Shown: in pieces, positions 30,693 to 39,215 of the stretch
Position numbering within the stretch: position 1 is the stretch's first letter
Layout: every line of letters begins with the position of its first letter
Virus record (IMG/VR): IMGVR_UViG_3300013307_000671
Coordinates: 1 to 64,000 of that record
Strand: one strand, 5' to 3'
Origin: a virus
Length of the DNA stretch: 64,000 bases
The notes under the pieces: model-generated
Databases searched by the model: none
Seen by the model: only the letters and a program-made list of their open reading frames with translations
Told to the model about the DNA's origin: nothing
Position numbers and translations under genes: made by a program

Positions 30693-31400
30693 TCAGCTCC
30701 AGTAAGTTATCATAGCAGGTTCAAGCACCTGAATAAAATCAGTATAAGAAACGCCTTCTTTTAATACGCCCAACTCATACGCCACAATATAAATCAATGG
30801 ATCAACAAAAGGATGAAAATACTTATCATCCTCGCTTTCAGGATATATCCAGCCTTTCGGTTCTGATTTTACTATGCCCTTTATCTCAAGCCAGCCTATT
30901 TTATCTGACGTTAAGGCATTACCAGCATCTAAGTTTTTAAAATCCCCTGTATCATCACCCGTTAGCTCTGGCTTTTTTATACAAACGTAGCTGAAGTTTG
31001 GATAAATACTTGAGCGAAGATTTTTCACTTTAAATGTAGGATCTTTGATTTCCTCATAATAATCTATCGTGTCATTATGACGAGATTTATTTGCCAGGTC
31101 CGGCGTTGCGAATAATACGCCTTCATGATTATAGCCATTTACAATATCCTGAATAACCCGATAGCTATTAAAAGTATCAAGACCATCTACAAACCATGAA
31201 TAAAATGAAAATCGACTATTTAAATGATAACCTTTTTCGTTCGGAAAGCTGCCTGAGTGCTTCTCTAAAGCACTTTCAAACCATAGTCTATCTAATACCT
31301 CATTTTCATCGATTTTATCCTCATAACCCTCAGAAAGAATACATTCTATCTTTTCTTTTGGCAGGAAATACCCGATAGCTTTATTTATTCTAATGCCCAT
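30693..31400 (-). CDS. Paralogue triplet, member 2 (235 aa)
   Basis: MGIRINKAIGYFLPKEKIE at the start, GVLFATPDLANKSRHNDTIDYYE in the middle and FHPFVDPLIYIVAYELG...EPAMITYW at the end give the same three conserved blocks as its neighbours. The stop codon is 1 nt from the start region of member 3. Function is unknown; a protein-binding role is conceivable. Confidence 0.75.
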   Translation of the reverse strand: MGIRINKAIGYFLPKEKIECILSEGYEDKIDENEVLDRLWFESALEKHSGSFPNEKGYHLNSRFSFYSWFVDGLDTFNSYRVIQDIVNGYNHEGVLFATPDLANKSRHNDTIDYYEEIKDPTFKVKNLRSSIYPNFSYVCIKKPELTGDDTGDFKNLDAGNALTSDKIGWLEIKGIVKSEPKGWIYPESEDDKYFHPFVDPLIYIVAYELGVLKEGVSYTDFIQVLEPAMITYWS

Positions 31401-31409
31401 TTATTATCC

Positions 31410-32102
31410 TTATTTCCAATATGTGATGATAGCTGGCTCAAGTGCCGTAATAAACTCAACATACGTCATCTCTTTAATGATTTTTATTTCACGCATAATA
31501 TGATAAATCAGCGGATTAACATAAGGATGAATATATTTAGGCTCATCATTTTTAGGCGCAGACCACTCTTTATATTTTAGACCACAACACGCACTAATCG
31601 TATCACGACCAATAGCATCGCCTACCTGAATCGTCTTCCTGTCAGGATAGAAATGAGGGTAAAATTGACTGAGTTTCTCATTTTGATCAAGGGGCTTTAC
31701 AAACACATAAGAGCTATCTGGATACAGCGGCACACCCAACATCTTTATTTTAAAATCATGATGATTTTCGTAATAATCAATATAATCATCGCCCCGACCT
31801 TTATTCTTAAAATAAGGTGTTGTAAACATTATTCCTTTTAGTTCATCAAAATGATAAACAGGATAAATAAAATCAGACAGCAAAACAGATTCGGAACTTA
31901 ATAACGTTCTTGCCTCATATTCTACAAATAAATAGCCGTTCCTGTTTTTATTTTTATCATTGTGAATAGCGTTATAGACATTCTCCAGCACTTCTTTCGT
32001 CAATATATTTTGAGAAATTATCTGATCATAACCATCCACTAAAACCTCATGGAAGTCTCTCATTAAAAAATAACCAATATCTTTGTGTATTCTGTTGCTC
32101 AT
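31410..32102 (-). CDS. Paralogue triplet, member 1 (230 aa)
   Basis: It is the promoter-proximal copy, with MSNRIHKDIGYFLM, GIMFTTPYFKNKGRGDDYIDYYE and IHPYVNPLIYHIMRE...EPAIITYWK. It is the most divergent of the three in the N-terminal third. No family outside this window is known to me. Confidence 0.75.
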   Translation of the reverse strand: MSNRIHKDIGYFLMRDFHEVLVDGYDQIISQNILTKEVLENVYNAIHNDKNKNRNGYLFVEYEARTLLSSESVLLSDFIYPVYHFDELKGIMFTTPYFKNKGRGDDYIDYYENHHDFKIKMLGVPLYPDSSYVFVKPLDQNEKLSQFYPHFYPDRKTIQVGDAIGRDTISACCGLKYKEWSAPKNDEPKYIHPYVNPLIYHIMREIKIIKEMTYVEFITALEPAIITYWK

Positions 32103-32120
32103 GGCTCACCTTTTTTAGTG

Positions 32121-32149
32121 ATTATAATATATTCTTATCCACAACGCAA
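32121..32149 (-). promoter_or_regulatory. Promoter of the triplet operon
   Basis: TTGCGT and TATAAT are separated by 17 bp on the minus strand, overlapping the preceding terminator. Confidence 0.55.
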
Positions 32150-32150
32150 A

Positions 32151-32170
32151 AAAGCCGCTCGTGCGGCTTT
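32151..32170 (-). terminator. Terminator after the gene at 32177
   Basis: AAAGCCGC-ACGA-GCGGCTTT is followed by TTTGCG on the minus strand. Confidence 0.75.
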
Positions 32171-32176
32171 TCATGA

Positions 32177-32785
32177 TTATGCTATTTCCTTTACTTGCCG
32201 TTTGAAATGCTGATACTTGAAATCATTTTCCATTATCGCTTCAATATCTGCTAGCCTGATTTTCCCTTCACCTTTCACTTTTAGATGGTAAAGCTCAGCC
32301 TCACTCAAGATTCCCATATGCTCAATAATCTTTTTCAGAAGTGGCGATATCTCCCGCCGACCTGCTTTTTCATAAAAGAGTTGACCCGCAACATATCTTA
32401 ATGAGGATTTCTTTTTGAAATTCTTCATTACGTTGTGCTTGATCCATTTATCACGTAGCCCATACAAACCATTATCGATCAGATGAAGAGCGAAACAGAG
32501 AAATGAAACAGACAGCGCCACCATAAAAGAATATTTCCAGAAACTCTCGAAAAGCACGGAAATATTATTGCCCACCATAATAAGGACACCTATAAATGCC
32601 AACATAATAAAATGTGGCAGCATATCCGTTGGTCCAGCCACATCAAGCGTTTTAGTGGTCATACCTTCTTTGTCATAAATCTCTTTCTGACGCTCAATAA
32701 TATTTTCAGGCGTGCATAATGCATTGGCAACCTCTTGTGTTTCTTCTTTAGCCAGAATAAAAATAAGCTTACGTTCTTCGCTCAT
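32177..32785 (-). CDS. Two-helix membrane protein with long cytoplasmic tail (202 aa)
   Basis: Two close membrane helices (about 55-74 and 84-104) split a helical N-terminal part (EETQEVANALCTPENIIERQ) from a basic, helical C-terminal part of about 95 residues. The overall plan resembles the membrane protein at 6657. Function is unknown. It is a single-gene unit. Confidence 0.7.
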   Translation of the reverse strand: MSEERKLIFILAKEETQEVANALCTPENIIERQKEIYDKEGMTTKTLDVAGPTDMLPHFIMLAFIGVLIMVGNNISVLFESFWKYSFMVALSVSFLCFALHLIDNGLYGLRDKWIKHNVMKNFKKKSSLRYVAGQLFYEKAGRREISPLLKKIIEHMGILSEAELYHLKVKGEGKIRLADIEAIMENDFKYQHFKRQVKEIA

Positions 32786-32805
32786 ATCCTTTCCTCATAA
32801 AAAAA

Positions 32806-32819
32806 AGCCCCGAAGGGCT
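32806..32819 (-). terminator. Terminator after the DUF262-type gene
   Basis: AGCCC-TTCG-GGGCT is followed by eight T on the minus strand. Confidence 0.8.
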
Positions 32820-32825
32820 TGATTA

Positions 32826-33347
32826 TTAACAGGCCGTTTCGCCCAGCATGGTCAGCACTTTCTTGTGATGCTCTTCACTCTGAGGAACACCAGTGAAGTT
32901 AATGCTCAGGAAAAACTTCAGCTTATCCGCAGTCGTTGCATTGCGCAGTTCGATTTTAGGCAGTGCTACAGAACTAAAGGAGTTTTGCTCGGCACTGTTG
33001 AAATCTTTGTAGTAAACATCCTGCTGATTCAGCCGAACTGCGATCTCATTGTTCAGGAACTTTTTCAGAGTGGTCAGACGCTGCTTGCCGTCTACAATTT
33101 CCAGAATGAAGTTTCCGCGTTCATTGTGAGTTTTTACTACAGAGATGGCACTCAGCGGCGCACCACGAACAACGCTCAGCAAAAACATATTTTGCTCAGT
33201 ATAGCCCCAAACATAATCACGCTGATAAGCGGCATCCAGATTAAGGCGGTCACATTCAATAAAAGAAATCCAGCTATCAATCGTCAGATCAGCTGAGTGA
33301 GTGTCAAAACAACGAGCAGCTTTTACGCGGTTTTCCATTAGATTCAT
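32826..33347 (-). CDS. DUF262/ParB-like nuclease-fold protein (173 aa)
   Basis: AAYQRDYVWGYTEQNMFLLSVVRG at 39-62 and LEIVDGKQRLTTLKKFLN at 82-99 are the two hallmark blocks of the DUF262 (GmrS N-terminal) domain, a ParB/Srx-like fold. The chain ends after about 170 residues, so the C-terminal DUF1524 HNH domain of GmrSD restriction enzymes is missing. In phages such short forms could be anti-restriction decoys or regulators. A tRNA-Arg lies 18 nt upstream on the same transcript. Two in-frame ATGs are possible starts. Confidence 0.8.
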   Translation of the reverse strand: MNLMENRVKAARCFDTHSADLTIDSWISFIECDRLNLDAAYQRDYVWGYTEQNMFLLSVVRGAPLSAISVVKTHNERGNFILEIVDGKQRLTTLKKFLNNEIAVRLNQQDVYYKDFNSAEQNSFSSVALPKIELRNATTADKLKFFLSINFTGVPQSEEHHKKVLTMLGETAC

Positions 33348-33365
33348 CTCTGTATAGTGAGTTAG

Positions 33366-33442
<77 letters not shown>

Positions 33443-33456
33443 ATTTGATAAAAGGG

Positions 33457-33485
33457 ATTATACATTGCCTTGTTGTCATGTACAA
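33457..33485 (-). promoter_or_regulatory. Promoter of tRNA-Arg copy 3 and the DUF262-type gene
   Basis: TTGTAC and TATAAT are 17 bp apart, with AAAGGC just upstream. Confidence 0.75.
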
Positions 33486-33514
33486 GCCTTTATTCGCATA
33501 AAGGCTATCTTCTT

Positions 33515-34006
33515 TTACTCTTTAGTCGAAAAATCAAACTCACCTAACGACAGGTTTCTTAAAACACTGGTGGTTCTCATGACCGTGCAGTCAAACTCAA
33601 TCAGGCCATCATCAAAAAACATGTTGACCTCATGACATTCCTTATCCTGCAGTTCGGCTTTGCTTTGCTCGATTTTTTCAGTCAAAGCAGCAAGTGAGCT
33701 ATTTACTTTCTCTTTTACCGTATCATCATCACAGACAATAACCGTATTTAACACAACTTTTTTAATATGATCATAAACATCAACATCAGAGCTTACCTTC
33801 TCATTGATATCTACAGCCTTATTATCAATCATATGCGCTTTCTTGTGATCAATGTTCAAATAAAGCACTAAATCGAAGCGAGAAGTTGCTTGCTTATGAC
33901 CTACCTGAGAATCCTGAAGCGATTTCAACAGGGCCTTAGCGCTTTCATTTTCAGGAGCCAACCGACATAAATCGATGAGTTCCTGAACGTTATATCTTGC
34001 TTTCAT
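33515..34006 (-). CDS. Hypothetical acidic protein (163 aa)
   Basis: The product starts MKARYNVQELIDLCRLAPENESAKALL, with an acidic middle and a helical region SSLAALTEKIEQSKAELQDK, and no membrane segment. It is the last of four closely packed genes (35449 down to 33515), so they are likely cotranscribed. No family is recognised. Confidence 0.65.
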   Translation of the reverse strand: MKARYNVQELIDLCRLAPENESAKALLKSLQDSQVGHKQATSRFDLVLYLNIDHKKAHMIDNKAVDINEKVSSDVDVYDHIKKVVLNTVIVCDDDTVKEKVNSSLAALTEKIEQSKAELQDKECHEVNMFFDDGLIEFDCTVMRTTSVLRNLSLGEFDFSTKE

Positions 34007-34012
34007 GCTTCC

Positions 34013-34423
34013 TCACTTTTTAAACTGAACAATATTGGTGGATAAGTTATTTTCTTTTTCTTGCTGAGCCATTAAAAACCGTGCAGTCTCAAAAATGTCA
34101 TCGCTGATTTCCAAAACGCCATACTTATGCTCAATGCCATCTACTTTAAAAATGTAATGACTAAAACCATTTACATGATAATCACCAGAAGCCAAAACCT
34201 GAGCCACTTTATATTTAAAAACCTCTGTCTTCCGGCGGCTGATTTCAAAATAATAATCAGACTTCTCCAAAAACAGTGCGATTTTCTTTTTAAATAAAAA
34301 TGGAAAATAGCGGTAGACGAAAGAGTATTTTAACATATTCTCGTAATAAAACTCTTTCGCCTCAATAAAGGCACGCTCTTGCTCTACGGTTAGCATGACA
34401 GGTTTAGGCAGAGTTAAAATCAT
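34013..34423 (-). CDS. Hypothetical protein (136 aa)
   Basis: The product contains AKEFYYENMLKYSFVYRYFPFLFKKK near residue 25, which is aromatic and basic and could touch a membrane, then ISRRKTEVFKYKVAQVLASGDYHVNG. It lies in the four-gene operon. No family is recognised. Confidence 0.65.
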   Translation of the reverse strand: MILTLPKPVMLTVEQERAFIEAKEFYYENMLKYSFVYRYFPFLFKKKIALFLEKSDYYFEISRRKTEVFKYKVAQVLASGDYHVNGFSHYIFKVDGIEHKYGVLEISDDIFETARFLMAQQEKENNLSTNIVQFKK

Positions 34424-34430
34424 TTCTCAA

Positions 34431-34769
34431 TTATCCTTTAAGGTCTTCGATCAATGCTGAAATCCAATTCTGGCATTTTATGACTTTATCCTGGATGGTA
34501 TTCCGGGATTGTTCAAAACGACTGTGATATCCCACATTATTTTTCTGTGATAGGGCCACTTCGGTCAATGCCTTCAACAGATCATCTTTATTGGCGATTT
34601 CAACTGAATCATGAGAAAGCGCTTTAAGCACATCATTCAGTTTTTGAAAGTTTTCCGCAGCCACATCAGAAATATTATATGCGTCGTTTTTCATAGAATA
34701 CATAGGCTCAGAAACTCCGCCCAATCCTTCTTTAACTTCATTTAATACCATATTATTTACTTTGCTCAT
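34431..34769 (-). CDS. Hypothetical helical protein (112 aa)
   Basis: GCGGAGGAAAT precedes the ATG (MSKVNNMVLNEV); an upstream start lacks a site. The product is helical and acidic with SEPMYSMKNDAYNISDVAAENFQKL. It overlaps the end of the upstream gene's region by translational proximity. No family is recognised. Confidence 0.65.
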   Translation of the reverse strand: MSKVNNMVLNEVKEGLGGVSEPMYSMKNDAYNISDVAAENFQKLNDVLKALSHDSVEIANKDDLLKALTEVALSQKNNVGYHSRFEQSRNTIQDKVIKCQNWISALIEDLKG

Positions 34770-34780
34770 ATTTCCTCCGC

Positions 34781-35449
34781 TCAATAGTTTAGCATTGCGA
34801 TGTGTTTGCCTTCAATGAAGCCTGGTAGCTCACACTCATCAGAAAAATCCTTGATACTACACCATGCCTCATAGTCGTCCTGACGCGTGATAAACGCCAG
34901 ATCAGCATGGATTTGATAACTTCTTGGATAGTTGGCTCTGAAGTTATATCGATCAATACGACACGCCGTGTTTTCCCATTCCTCAAACGCAAAGGTAATC
35001 ACTTCAACTTCAACTTCTGTCCTTACATAATCAGGCGTATATACGATGTCTTGACCTTCAAATGACAACGCATTCCATTTATCAAAAACATCCATTTGAA
35101 GTGAACTTAGATCAAATGATTTTCTATTATACCCGAAAGCCGCAGGTTTTGCCCAAAGCGCATCACCCACATAAACATACTCATCAAAATCTTTAGCGTC
35201 GATTTGCGTCATCAGGTCTTCCTGACACGACCACAGAGGCATAACCACTTTGCGTGAACCATAACGCTCTTTCAGAGCATCAAAGCTCCAGATAGAGTTA
35301 TACAGGTTTACATTGCTCTGACCTTCCGCATAATCCTCCATTAACTCAATAAAGGGATTGTCGTAAAAAGTCAGCACTTTTTTCTTTGTAAACGGCACTA
35401 CACTATCATCTCTGATATAAAGCTTAGTCTCTCCGTTATAACTCATCAT
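34781..35449 (-). CDS. Hypothetical protein (222 aa)
   Basis: The product is rich in Tyr, Trp and Asp (NSIWSFDALKERYGSRKVVMPLWS; EAWCSIKDFSDECE) and has no membrane segment or recognised motif. It is the first gene of the operon that continues to 33515. Confidence 0.7.
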   Translation of the reverse strand: MMSYNGETKLYIRDDSVVPFTKKKVLTFYDNPFIELMEDYAEGQSNVNLYNSIWSFDALKERYGSRKVVMPLWSCQEDLMTQIDAKDFDEYVYVGDALWAKPAAFGYNRKSFDLSSLQMDVFDKWNALSFEGQDIVYTPDYVRTEVEVEVITFAFEEWENTACRIDRYNFRANYPRSYQIHADLAFITRQDDYEAWCSIKDFSDECELPGFIEGKHIAMLNY

Positions 35450-35477
35450 CGCCTCTCTAACTATTATTTATTGCGAC

Positions 35478-35506
35478 AATATACCATAATCATGTATTAC
35501 AAACAA
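35478..35506 (-). promoter_or_regulatory. Promoter of the 34781-33515 operon
   Basis: TTGTTT and TATATT are separated by 17 bp. Confidence 0.6.
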
Positions 35507-35510
35507 CAAA

Positions 35511-35530
35511 AAAGCAGCCGAAGCTGCTTT
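35511..35530 (-). terminator. Terminator after the ATPase gene at 35534
   Basis: AAAGCAGC-TTCG-GCTGCTTT is followed by more T on the minus strand. Confidence 0.85.
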
Positions 35531-35533
35531 CTT

Positions 35534-36307
35534 TTATTTTCCTAACATCGTTGATAGTAAATACATCACGCTAGCCTTAGCCGAAACCACGTACTCTGGC
35601 TCAAGCTCAATAAAATTCGCATCACATCCCAAAGCAAACACCGAGTGTGTTGCTACGATTATCTGCAGGTCGTGCTCTTTAGCCGCTTTATCGAGCATAG
35701 CAAAAAGACGCTGCTGGACAGGCACTGCCAAACCTGATTCAGGCTCATCCAGTAAAATCGACTTCTGGCCTACTGGAATACGCGCCTCTAATAGTTTCGC
35801 CCTGTCTTCTTCGAGATACTGACGACTTATATTTTTGAACTTTACCTCATCAGCAATCTTATCATTGCCCGTTAAAATATTGACGATCTTACCCATCCGA
35901 TAAAGCGTCGTTTTACCCGTTGACTCGCTCAGCCGCAACTCCGCAATACCTTCTGACATGAAATCATCATCAAATGCCGCTGATCCACCAATCAAGCCAA
36001 CAGCCTCACGAGGATTACAATACATTGCTGGCTGTCCATCATGAAATACCTCAATCCCGTCAAGGTTCTCAAAACCAAACATGCTATTCCATTTATTCGT
36101 AACAACAGATTCGCCTGACTGCTTACAGGCCATAGACAAAGCCATCATCGACAAAATCGTTGATTTCCCCGTGCCGTTCGGAGCATAAATAATATTCAGG
36201 CCGGGTTTAAACTCGATTTTCTTGTTTTTCTTAAAGAAATCAAGTTTCGCAGCATAGCCAAACTCTTTGTTTTTATTCAGGCCTTTAAAAGCAATCTTAG
36301 AAAACAT
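35534..36307 (-). CDS. AAA/ABC ATPase, OLD/RecF-like (257 aa)
   Basis: Walker A YAPNGTGKSTILSMM lies at 41-55, Walker B QKSILLDEPESGLAVPVQ near 177-194, and a D-loop/His switch IIVATHSVFAL near 217. The N-terminus (KIAFKGLNKNKEFGYAAKLDFFKK) is the beta-rich start typical of AAA_21/23 ATPases. No TOPRIM or coiled-coil hinge is present, so it is a minimal form. Stand-alone ATPases like this are common in phage-host conflict loci, often with an effector next door. The gene at 36372 has a separate frame just upstream. Confidence 0.85.
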   Translation of the reverse strand: MFSKIAFKGLNKNKEFGYAAKLDFFKKNKKIEFKPGLNIIYAPNGTGKSTILSMMALSMACKQSGESVVTNKWNSMFGFENLDGIEVFHDGQPAMYCNPREAVGLIGGSAAFDDDFMSEGIAELRLSESTGKTTLYRMGKIVNILTGNDKIADEVKFKNISRQYLEEDRAKLLEARIPVGQKSILLDEPESGLAVPVQQRLFAMLDKAAKEHDLQIIVATHSVFALGCDANFIELEPEYVVSAKASVMYLLSTMLGK

Positions 36308-36337
36308 AACGAATCTCTCAGTTAATCAGTCAGCTTT

Positions 36338-36366
36338 ACTATACCAGCATCCCCTATTAAAGACAA
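36338..36366 (-). promoter_or_regulatory. Promoter of the ATPase gene at 35534
   Basis: TTGTCT and TATAGT are separated by 17 bp. Confidence 0.6.
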
Positions 36367-36371
36367 CATGA

Positions 36372-37160
36372 TTATACTAATGATTCACGATAGTCTGGAA
36401 CGATTAAATCGAGATTAAACTCATTAACAAACCTATCATCGTTATCATTCCAGAACTGGTAATAACCGCCTTCAAATATGCATCTGATCCAGAAACCATC
36501 CTCTGTTCCTTTTTTCTTCACCATGAAGAGGTATTCATTATTGGGTTTATTAGCGATTTCTATACTTACTTCATTTTCCTGAACTCCCTTCTCTTCTAAA
36601 AGCAATAACAAAAACTCATGTGCTAATGCTGAGATAATTTTCCGGTATCCTTCACTTTCATTATAATAATAATCCAGTATTTCCTTTTGAGAATATCTGC
36701 TGTCTTTCAAAAGCTTTGGATCAATCTTTTCTTGAGCAAAGCTTTTAAAAACTAGAGCACCAAAGATATTCATTGGATTAACAACAACTTTGCCAGAAGC
36801 TCTATGATTTTCCATATAGGTATAATCTAGAGAAAGCTCGACAAACCTCCTCTCCAGCTCTGAAAGCTCCAGAGACGCAATCTCAGCCCTTTTTATATTC
36901 TCAACATCTACTTGTAGCACCGCATAAAAGAATGCTGCCTTAGACTTGTCTGAGTGCGTATAAACCAGTAATACTTCTCTATCTTCTGGCTTAACACTTC
37001 GCGGATAGCTTTCTTCGTATTTCTTGTTATATTGCTCAACAAGAGAACCTAAATAACTGTCAATGGTTTTATCATAGCCATTATCAATCTCTTTTTGATA
37101 TCCCGCTATTATTTCTGCGAATATTTTATTCTTATTAACAGCATTACCTGTATTTTCCAT
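36372..37160 (-). CDS. Hypothetical protein (262 aa)
   Basis: The acidic, largely helical product includes YDKTIDSYLGSLVEQYNKKYEESYPR and SALAHEFLLLLLEEKGVQENEV. No membrane segment or catalytic signature is recognised. It may share a transcript with the ATPase gene just downstream although that gene also has its own promoter, so a two-component module is possible but unproven. Confidence 0.7.
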   Translation of the reverse strand: MENTGNAVNKNKIFAEIIAGYQKEIDNGYDKTIDSYLGSLVEQYNKKYEESYPRSVKPEDREVLLVYTHSDKSKAAFFYAVLQVDVENIKRAEIASLELSELERRFVELSLDYTYMENHRASGKVVVNPMNIFGALVFKSFAQEKIDPKLLKDSRYSQKEILDYYYNESEGYRKIISALAHEFLLLLLEEKGVQENEVSIEIANKPNNEYLFMVKKKGTEDGFWIRCIFEGGYYQFWNDNDDRFVNEFNLDLIVPDYRESLV

Positions 37161-37218
37161 AAATCCTCTCTTTTCTTTTTATTATGCCATTTCCTTATCC
37201 GCATTATCAAAAAAAAGC

Positions 37219-37247
37219 TTGATTGCCTTTCTCATTTACTCTATAAT
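37219..37247 (+). promoter_or_regulatory. Promoter of the gene at 37277
   Basis: TTGATT and TATAAT are separated by 17 bp on the plus strand. Confidence 0.65.
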
Positions 37248-37276
37248 GACAACTCCAAATCAGAGAGGTTTATATC

Positions 37277-37558
37277 ATGTCTCATAAGTTTACTGAATCA
37301 GAAATGAGCGCTTTAAGCCAGCTTTCTCAGCAGCGATCTATTCTTATCTCTCAGATTCCTGACAAAAACATCAATGACCATCTTGATGGCCTGACAGCAG
37401 GTATGACAACCTATAAAAAGCTGATTAAGAAAGGTCTATGCCTTATTACTGAAGAAGATCCTGTTTTGTTTGATGGTGATGATGAAGAGTTTTATTTCAC
37501 ACCTTCCATTGAACTTACTGAAGAAGGTGAAAGCCTGATTAAAACACTTTCTTTTTAA
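37277..37558 (+). CDS. Hypothetical protein (93 aa)
   Basis: AGAGAGGTTTATATC precedes the ATG. The product starts MSHKFTESEMSALSQLSQQRS and has an acidic LFDGDDEEFYFTPSIELTEEGESL end that resembles the wing of a winged-helix protein. It is a lone plus-strand gene among minus-strand operons, with its own promoter and terminator, which would suit a regulator. Confidence 0.65.
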   Translation: MSHKFTESEMSALSQLSQQRSILISQIPDKNINDHLDGLTAGMTTYKKLIKKGLCLITEEDPVLFDGDDEEFYFTPSIELTEEGESLIKTLSF

Positions 37559-37580
37559 GCATTTATCTCTTTAACTTCTT

Positions 37581-37606
37581 AAAGGTGGCTCTGCACCTTT
37601 TCTTTT
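37581..37606 (+). terminator. Terminator after the gene at 37277
   Basis: AAAGGTG-GCTCTG-CACCTTTTCTTTTT is a clean plus-strand terminator. Confidence 0.8.
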
Positions 37607-37633
37607 TGCAGGACTTTACGACCGACAATAAAA

Positions 37634-37652
37634 AAGGCGGACTCGCCGCCTT
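37634..37652 (-). terminator. Terminator after the mobile-domain gene
   Basis: AAGGCGG-CGAGT-CCGCCTT is followed by six T on the minus strand. Confidence 0.85.
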
Positions 37653-37671
37653 TCTTGCTTATTTTCTCAGG

Positions 37672-39048
37672 TTATTCCGCTCTATTAAAACGTTTATGCC
37701 CGTAATTTCCTTTGATAGTTTTTGTCTCAAAGTCTATCTCAGCATTTTCATAATCACGCAGTTTCTGGATAGCATCTTTCATGATGAGCACCGGGAACAT
37801 ATCTTCACGACCAACAATCACCAGGTGAGATACCGGACCGCCGCGCTCAGTGATTACGACACCTGCTTTTTTCGCCAGCGCCTCATATTTCAGGTTAGCA
37901 TTCGGCAGCACTAAAATATCTTTGTCTGTGATATTCTCACTGTTTTCAAACACAACACGCCCGGAGAACTTCGTCATTTTCGCATCATTCAGCACTGAGA
38001 AATCGCCCGCATCTTGATAGAAAAACCGCATACTATCAATCATATCATAGAAACGGCTTGTCTCTGGATTATCATAGTTATACTCTTCACCATTCAGGCC
38101 ATTTCCCATTGCCAGCCATAAATCTGAGTGGAAGCTGGAGTCGCCTTCCATTTTCAGACCACTTTCACAAACTGGCTTCCAGATACTTGAATCACGGGTG
38201 ATATAAGCCATAACCAGTTCAACAGGAACTTCCTGAGTGATTTCCTCACCGTTATGCTTGAACTGAACTTCTTTCCATGAAACATTTCGCTCATTACACG
38301 CAGCCAATACCTTTCCACGCATTGTATCCGCCATGATATCTACGCTTGGGTAGCTATATTGCTGAGCGATACTTTCAAGATACGCCATACGCGCATTTTT
38401 AAAATACGCATTTGACCGCTCACGCTTTTGTTCTTCTTTGACCGGATCGGGCTGTGGCTCTGGCTTAGGCGCTTCTTTTTTAACCTCAATACCATTCATG
38501 ATGTTATAACACTCCATCGCTGAACGAGCGAAGTCAGACTTTTTTAGCCACATTGGTGATGTGTTAGGATCTTTTTTCTCTGCAACCATAAACCACGTTG
38601 AGCCAAAACGGAAAAGACGTTCTGTATTTTTATTGCTCATATATTTTACAGCCGCATCAAACATTTTATCGTGATCAAAATGGGAGCCATGCTGTAAACC
38701 ATAATTCTCCATCATGCGCTCAAAGTCTTTTGGCTCAATCATATGGGAATATTGGAAAAACTCACCATTGCTATAGAAACAGTCTTCTGCGTAAACCTCA
38801 CGAACTGTCTGCTTGTAGTCCTCAGAGTCATTATCTTCGACAACTTGAATATCATCATTTGCGCCTGTCAGCGTTTTATCGCCACGCAGAATCGCCATAG
38901 ATAGCTCCATAGGGAAATCTTCAAAATATTCGTTAAAATACGCCCATGCTTTAGCCCATTCTCCACTTAAAACCATATCACGCGCAGTTTCAACAATAGC
39001 AGAACCATGAACAGTAAAACGTGCCATAGAGATAGAAGATATGGTCAT
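37672..39048 (-). CDS. Protein with C-terminal PEP-utilising 'mobile' (phosphohistidine) domain (458 aa)
   Basis: Residues about 375-450 carry DILVLPNANLKYEALAKKAG, then VITERGGPVSHLVIVGRE and FPVLIMKDAIQKLRDYENAEIDF. This is the swivelling phosphohistidine domain of PEP synthase, PPDK, enzyme I and rifampicin phosphotransferase; H408 in GGPVSH is the expected phosphorylated residue. The other 370 residues have no PEP-binding barrel or ATP-grasp motif that I recognise. They include RFGSTWFMVAEKKDPNTSPMWL and a proline linker. It may be a phosphotransfer partner or an inhibitor of a host enzyme. AAGGGCATCAC precedes the start. Confidence 0.8.
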   Translation of the reverse strand: MTISSISMARFTVHGSAIVETARDMVLSGEWAKAWAYFNEYFEDFPMELSMAILRGDKTLTGANDDIQVVEDNDSEDYKQTVREVYAEDCFYSNGEFFQYSHMIEPKDFERMMENYGLQHGSHFDHDKMFDAAVKYMSNKNTERLFRFGSTWFMVAEKKDPNTSPMWLKKSDFARSAMECYNIMNGIEVKKEAPKPEPQPDPVKEEQKRERSNAYFKNARMAYLESIAQQYSYPSVDIMADTMRGKVLAACNERNVSWKEVQFKHNGEEITQEVPVELVMAYITRDSSIWKPVCESGLKMEGDSSFHSDLWLAMGNGLNGEEYNYDNPETSRFYDMIDSMRFFYQDAGDFSVLNDAKMTKFSGRVVFENSENITDKDILVLPNANLKYEALAKKAGVVITERGGPVSHLVIVGREDMFPVLIMKDAIQKLRDYENAEIDFETKTIKGNYGHKRFNRAE

Positions 39049-39089
39049 GTGATGCCCTTAGAAAGTTAGTTAGTCTTCGTATTAGGTTC

Positions 39090-39118
39090 ATTATAACAAC
39101 AAGCACCAACATGCACAA
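39090..39118 (-). promoter_or_regulatory. Promoter of the mobile-domain gene
   Basis: TTGTGC and TATAAT are 17 bp apart, preceded by AAAGCC. Confidence 0.75.
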
Positions 39119-39185
39119 GGCTTTATTGTCATTATTTATCTTATAAAGAGGCCTAGATGGATTGCGATGCTCTTATAAAGAAAAA

Positions 39186-39203
39186 AGAGCCAGTGATGGC
39201 TCT
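39186..39203 (-). terminator. Terminator after the gene at 39216
   Basis: AGAGCCA-TCAC-TGGCTCT is followed by six T on the minus strand. Confidence 0.8.
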
Positions 39204-39215
39204 TTAATCGTTGTG

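Noticed and set aside
31653-31841. Plus-strand frames within the paralogue triplet
   Set aside because: Antisense to conserved paralogous blocks; no start signals.
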